Below the pieces are notes generated by a model. The model was not told where the DNA came from and ran no database searches. It saw nothing but the letters and a program-made list of their open reading frames with translations. DNA of 6,156 nucleotides. Origin: Pseudomonadota bacterium. Lineage in GTDB: Bacteria > Desulfobacterota > BSN033 > WVXP01 > G020346125. Where the stretch lies: NCBI GenBank assembly GCA_030672465.1, contig DAOVGJ010000217.1, forward strand, positions 1-6,156, in the 5' to 3' direction. A program made the translations under genes and the position numbers. Positions within the stretch are counted from its first letter, which is position 1. The number at the start of each line of letters is the position of its first letter. This document shows, piece after piece, positions 4,692 through 6,156 of the stretch.

Positions 4692-6156
4692 TCAGAATTG
4701 ACGACATATTGGAACAGGTTAACACCTATAACCCCCAGGCGGACCTTGATTTCCTCAAGAAAGCCTACGTCTTCTCCGCCAAGGTCCACCAAGGGCAAGT
4801 TCGCCTCTCGGGAGAGCCCTACCTCATTCACCCCTTGGAAGTCGCACATATCCTGGCAAAGCTCCGATTAGATACGGCCAGCGTGGTCACGGGATTACTG
4901 CACGATACCCTTGAAGACACCTTTACCACTCTGGAAGAGCTTCGGGAAAACTTCGGGGAAGAAGTAGCTCAACTGGTGGACGGAGTCACCAAAATCAGCA
5001 AAATCACCCTCAAAACCTCGGAGGAGGATCAGGCCGAGAACTTTCGAAAAATGATCCTGGCTATGGTTAAGGACATCAGGGTGATTTTGGTTAAATTGGC
5101 GGATCGAATCCACAATATGCGCACCCTGAAATACCAACTCCCTCCTAAACAGAGGACAATCGCGCAAGAAACCCTCGAGATATATTCCCCCTTGGCCAAC
5201 CGGCTCGGGATCGAATGGATCAACAATGAATTGGAGGACTTGGGATTCCAATACCTACACCCCGATATCTATAACGATATCAGGAAAAAGATTGCAAAAA
5301 AGGAGAAGGAAAGGGAGCGGTATACCGGAGAGGTCAAACGAATCATCACCAAGAAGCTGTTCGAGTACAAGATCGAGGCCGAAGTGATGGGTCGTCCCAA
5401 GCAGACATACAGTATCTATAAGAAGATGAACACCCAGGATATCGACTTTGACCAGGTTTACGATCTCACCGCGTTCAGAATTATCGTCAATAGCGTCAGG
5501 CAATGTTATGAAGCCCTTGGGATCGTTCACTCCCTTTGGAAACCCGTCCCCGGTAAATTCAAGGATTACATCGGGCTCCCCAAGGCCAATCGATACAAAT
5601 CCCTCCATACCACGGTAATTGGACTTTACGGGGAGAGAATGGAGATTCAGATTCGGACTCGGGATATGCACCGAGTCGCTGAGGAAGGAATTGCTGCTCA
5701 CTGGAAATATAAGGAAGGTAAGTTCACCGAAGGCGAGGATGACAAGCGAATCAATTGGTTGAGACAGCTATTGGAATGGCAACGGGAACTCCAAGATAAC
5801 AGCGAATTCCTGGAGACGGTCAAAATGGACCTCTACCCCAACGATGTCTACGTTTTTACCCCCAAGGGGGAGGTAAAGGAGTTCCCGAGGGGAGCCACCC
5901 CCGTAGACTTCGCCTATAGTATCCATACGGATATCGGGCACCGGTGTATTGGGGCAAAGGTGGGTGGAAGGTTAGTCCCATTGAAGTATCAATTAAAAAG
6001 TGGGGATTCCGTGGAAATTCTGACTTCCCCGAATCATCAGCCCAGCAAGGATTGGCTGAAGTTCGTCAAGACTTCCAGGGCCCAGACCAAAATTCGACAA
6101 TGGATCAAAAAGGAACAGAGGGAAAGAAGCATCGCCTTAGGAAGGGAGATTTGCGA
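4688..6156 (+). CDS. Bifunctional (p)ppGpp synthetase/hydrolase, RelA/SpoT family (3' partial)
   Basis: The stringent-response enzyme that makes (p)ppGpp from ATP and GTP/GDP and also degrades it. The visible 489 codons cover the catalytic half and the TGS domain. The hydrolase (HD) domain is intact: Arg39, His48, His72-Asp73 in LLHDTLEDT, and Asp139 in LADRIHN match the known active-site set of the streptococcal Rel enzyme with a constant offset of five. The synthetase domain has GRPKQTYSIYKKM (235-247), Asp259 in YDLTAFR, KFKDYIGLPKANRYKSLHTT (290-309) and Glu319 in MEIQIRT. KFKD is the basic version of the RxKD motif of bifunctional enzymes rather than the acidic ExDD of synthetase-only RelA. 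The TGS domain spans about 380-447. Helical, zinc-finger/CC and ACT domains of the usual roughly 720-residue protein lie beyond the edge. ATG at 4688 is the only start: an in-frame TAA sits four codons upstream. Confidence 0.96.
   Translation, partial: MIRIDDILEQVNTYNPQADLDFLKKAYVFSAKVHQGQVRLSGEPYLIHPLEVAHILAKLRLDTASVVTGLLHDTLEDTFTTLEELRENFGEEVAQLVDGVTKISKITLKTSEEDQAENFRKMILAMVKDIRVILVKLADRIHNMRTLKYQLPPKQRTIAQETLEIYSPLANRLGIEWINNELEDLGFQYLHPDIYNDIRKKIAKKEKERERYTGEVKRIITKKLFEYKIEAEVMGRPKQTYSIYKKMNTQDIDFDQVYDLTAFRIIVNSVRQCYEALGIVHSLWKPVPGKFKDYIGLPKANRYKSLHTTVIGLYGERMEIQIRTRDMHRVAEEGIAAHWKYKEGKFTEGEDDKRINWLRQLLEWQRELQDNSEFLETVKMDLYPNDVYVFTPKGEVKEFPRGATPVDFAYSIHTDIGHRCIGAKVGGRLVPLKYQLKSGDSVEILTSPNHQPSKDWLKFVKTSRAQTKIRQWIKKEQRERSIALGREIC

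Noticed and set aside
4895..5701. Two long minus-strand ORFs (4895-5251 and 5255-5701)
   Set aside because: Mirror frames of the relA/spoT coding sequence, whose conserved motifs run without interruption on the plus strand.

Overview
The window looks like ordinary chromosome from a free-living Gram-negative bacterium with moderate GC. The RelA/SpoT enzyme, a MinD-type ATPase followed by a J-like/RodZ-HTH protein, and a short octamer tandem array between genes fit Desulfobacterota (former Deltaproteobacteria) best. That placement is inferred from protein flavour and gene order and was not tested by any search.

Layout, left to right. (1) 2-499, plus strand: the 3' part of an exported TlpA-like thiol-disulfide oxidoreductase, cut by the window edge. 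(2) 668-2442, minus strand: a compact unit read leftwards, consisting of a MinD/ParA-family ATPase, a protein fusing a J-like domain without HPD to a RodZ-type helix-turn-helix (4-bp ATGA overlap with the ATPase gene), and a previously unlisted 52-codon gene with a TTG start. (3) 2443-2919: a 477-bp gap with direct and inverted repeats just upstream of the ATPase gene, a leftward promoter candidate, and two out-of-phase open stretches that may be a decayed gene. (4) 2920-4313, minus strand: a MagIII-like (endonuclease III-related) DNA glycosylase followed by a TtcA-like tRNA thiolase, again with a 4-bp ATGA overlap. (5) 4314-4687: a divergent intergenic region with a promoter for the glycosylase-thiolase pair, a five-copy octamer array, and AT-rich, potentially structured sequence. 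(6) 4688-6156, plus strand: the first 489 codons of a bifunctional (p)ppGpp synthetase/hydrolase, running off the right edge.

Functionally there are housekeeping parts (redox folding, alkylation repair, tRNA 2-thiolation, stringent response) and one less-charted module. In that module the ATPase may position or switch the state of something, the J-like/HTH protein is a plausible partner, and the 52-aa protein is of unknown role. No mobile element, tRNA, rRNA or CRISPR array was found.
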